From: Opitutales bacterium UBA7389
Lineage (GTDB): Bacteria; Verrucomicrobiota; Verrucomicrobiia; Opitutales; Opitutaceae
Direction of reading: 5' to 3'
Length of the DNA stretch: 25,646 bases
Assembly: GCA_002474325.1 (NCBI GenBank)
Contig: DKNL01000295.1
Span: 3,020 to 28,665 of the forward strand
Within the stretch, counting starts at the first letter, position 1. Every line of letters begins with the position of its first letter. Positions 24,044 through 25,646 of the stretch are shown in pieces. The translations under genes and the position numbers were made by a program. A model generated the notes under the pieces. It did no database searches. It saw nothing but the letters and a program-made list of their open reading frames with translations, and was not told the origin of the DNA.

Positions 24044-25405
24044 ATGAACATCCGGTTACTCATTGCGTGTTTTTTGATTTCGGCTAGCTACGCTCTATTT
24101 GGAAAAGAGCTCCCCAATTTGGTGGTGTTCCTTTCTGACGACATGGGAGGAGCGGATAGTTCGGTCTACGGTTCCCCCGATGCTCGAACACCGACTATGG
24201 AAAAATTGGCTGCCAATGGCATGACCTTTGACCAAGCCTACGTGGCCTCGCCATCCTGCTGCCCAAATCGATTCTCCCTGCTGACCGGTCTAATGCCGGC
24301 CCGCCATGGGGCCCATGCCAATCACACGGAGGTATATCCCGGAACGAAATTCCTTTTCCCAATACTTGACGAGCTGGGCTATACGGTTGCCTCCTTCGGG
24401 AAGGTGGCGCACGGGACGCGCGAGTTCGATGGGTTGAACTTCCATTCGCGATCTCCTCGCAACATGTCGGTCGCCGTTCGCGAATGGATAGCGTCCACTC
24501 AGTTAGAAGAACCCGTCTGCCTATTGGTTGGCGATCGACGCCCTCATGTGGCCTGGTCGGAAGAATCCACTTACGATCCGTATGAAATCCATCTTCCCGA
24601 TTATCTAATAGATACGCCCGAAACGAGAAACCATTGGGCCAGATATTTAACCGATATCACGGGAATGGATGAAGAGATGGGCCGTATCCACGATATTGCC
24701 ACGGATCTATTCGGCGATGATTTTATGTTCCTATTCACGAGTGATCACGGAGGGCAGTGGCCTCGTGGCAAATGGAATTTGTATGAAACGGGTGTGCGCA
24801 TTCCTATGATCGTATCCTGGCCAGGTAAGGTAGAAAAAGGGGTTCGTACGGATGCGATGGTCAGTTGGGTGGATATCGTGCCTACATTGATCGACGCCGC
24901 GGGTGGGTCTATTCCCGGAGATATCGACGGTCGATCATTTCTACCCATCTTAAGCGGCGAATCTCGAGCCCATCGAGATCGCATGTTCACGACGCATACG
25001 GGCGACAGGATTATGAATATATATCCAATCCGCAGCGTTCGTATAGGAAAATATAAATACATCCACAATCTGCGAGCTGATGCCTATTTTACCAACCATT
25101 CAGATCGGCTCCGGAAGGATGGGGCGGGAGCGTTTTGGGACGAATGGGACGAGGCTGCCAAAGTCGATCCCAAGGCGGCTGCTATTATCCGCGATTACTA
25201 CACTCGCGAAGAATTCGAGCTTTTCGACCTCGAAGAGGATCCAATGGAATACAATAATTTGGCATGGAATCCTGAATGCAGGAATGTTTTGGAGAAAATG
25301 CGAAAAGAACTCGCCGAATGGGCGAAATCCCAAGGAGATGATCTTGAAGCCCACCGCGAACCTTATAAAAGGAGCGGACCGATCCCGAATTTGAGAGGAC
25401 AGTAA
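24044..25405 (+). CDS. Secreted sulfatase (heparan-N-sulfatase/S1_8-like) with CCPNR active-site motif
   Basis: A 453-aa sulfatase with a signal peptide at about residues 1-20. D32/D33 lie in LSDDMGG. The catalytic motif is C72-C73-P74-N75-R76, followed by FSLLTGLMPARHGAHANH. Cys72 fits the C-x-P-x-R rule for formylglycine formation, but Cys at x1 and Asn in place of Ser/Thr/Ala at x2 are unusual. FGKVAHG and TSDHGGQWPRGKW supply later active-site residues, with His in place of the Asn more usual in SDNG. The overall pattern fits the family containing heparan N-sulfatase (SGSH); the real substrate is unknown. Last gene of the dehydratase-sulfatase-sulfatase operon, with no Shine-Dalgarno site. 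Confidence 0.9.
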   Translation: MNIRLLIACFLISASYALFGKELPNLVVFLSDDMGGADSSVYGSPDARTPTMEKLAANGMTFDQAYVASPSCCPNRFSLLTGLMPARHGAHANHTEVYPGTKFLFPILDELGYTVASFGKVAHGTREFDGLNFHSRSPRNMSVAVREWIASTQLEEPVCLLVGDRRPHVAWSEESTYDPYEIHLPDYLIDTPETRNHWARYLTDITGMDEEMGRIHDIATDLFGDDFMFLFTSDHGGQWPRGKWNLYETGVRIPMIVSWPGKVEKGVRTDAMVSWVDIVPTLIDAAGGSIPGDIDGRSFLPILSGESRAHRDRMFTTHTGDRIMNIYPIRSVRIGKYKYIHNLRADAYFTNHSDRLRKDGAGAFWDEWDEAAKVDPKAAAIIRDYYTREEFELFDLEEDPMEYNNLAWNPECRNVLEKMRKELAEWAKSQGDDLEAHREPYKRSGPIPNLRGQ

Positions 25406-25489
25406 GGGTAAGAGTACGGGGCATAGATTAATTTATAGCGCTCCTCCGCCCCAGATAACGGCATACTTTTCGCAATGGATGAGTAGGCT

Positions 25490-25646
25490 TTGGTACTGAG
25501 AGATATCGAGCTCGCTAGGGACGTTAGTTTGGAAATCGCTCGGGCTGACTATCTACCAAAAGTGGATTTGATCGGAAGCTATGGTAAGCGGCGGGGCAAT
25601 TTCTCTAGCTCGGTTGACGATGCCCCTGGAGGATGGCCAATGGGGG
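25490..25646 (+). pseudogene. Fragment of a TolC-family outer-membrane efflux protein (5' half absent)
   Basis: Frame translation from 25490 to the window edge gives an amphipathic helix-like run followed by IARADYLPKVDLIGSYG, the signature found in each half of TolC/OEP proteins where the coiled coil enters the beta-barrel. No signal peptide or earlier coiled coil is upstream; an in-frame TAG (25484-25486) lies just before, and only about 80 bases separate it from the sulfatase stop. So the piece is either a 5'-truncated relic or a gene with an aberrant TTG start (25490). The rest runs off the window, so whether the 3' part is intact is unknown. Confidence 0.5.

Noticed and set aside
1..25646. 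CRISPR arrays, tRNA or rRNA genes, integrase/phage genes
   Set aside because: I saw no regularly spaced direct repeats, no tRNA-like cloverleaf with a CCA-type end, and no transposase, integrase or phage proteins.

Overview
The window looks like a chromosomal stretch from a marine, polysaccharide-degrading bacterium of the Planctomycetes-Verrucomicrobia group, most likely Verrucomicrobiota (Opitutales/Puniceicoccales-like). The grounds are four secreted sulfatases, a Planctomycete-type cytochrome (PSCyt1/DUF1587-1595-1592-1588-1585) beside a DUF1552 protein, a sialate O-acetylesterase, REP-like palindromes and an almost complete lack of Shine-Dalgarno sites. The assignment is inference from family content; no rRNA or other phylogenetic marker is present.

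Left part (1-7.4 kb, all plus strand): an enolase-superfamily acid-sugar dehydratase-like protein; a two-subunit molybdenum hydroxylase of the isoquinoline 1-oxidoreductase type (small 2Fe-2S subunit plus Tat-exported molybdopterin subunit, translationally coupled); an MFS permease; a secreted alpha/beta hydrolase; and a thioredoxin-fold protein. Together they suggest uptake and oxidation or dehydration of small organic acids or sugar derivatives. A MITE-like nested inverted repeat follows (7437-7711).

Middle part (7.8-15.2 kb): a secreted sulfatase and a secreted sialate O-acetylesterase, with a REP-like long hairpin between them. Then comes a compact mannosylglycerate module: mannosyl-3-phosphoglycerate synthase and phosphatase on the minus strand, divergent from a GH63-type mannosylglycerate/glucosylglycerate hydrolase on the plus strand. 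This puts synthesis and breakdown of one compatible solute around a single 250-bp intergenic region that carries three GCACG...CGTGC motifs. A 17-bp perfect hairpin with a GGGA loop closes the hydrolase gene.

Right part (15.3-25.4 kb): two divergent operons. Leftwards run a multi-domain c-type cytochrome, a DUF1552 protein with a C-terminal extension, and an arylsulfatase. Rightwards run a second enolase-superfamily dehydratase-like protein, a 705-aa sulfatase with an extra C-terminal domain, and a sulfatase with an unusual CCPNR active-site motif. This reads as a locus for desulfating a polysaccharide and dehydrating the acid sugar that results. The last 157 bases encode a piece of a TolC-family outer-membrane efflux protein that seems to lack its N-terminal half.

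The most interesting items are the divergent mannosylglycerate module with its shared operator-like repeats, the sulfatase-linked PSCyt1/DUF1552 operon, the fused or variant sulfatases, and the set of palindromic repeats.
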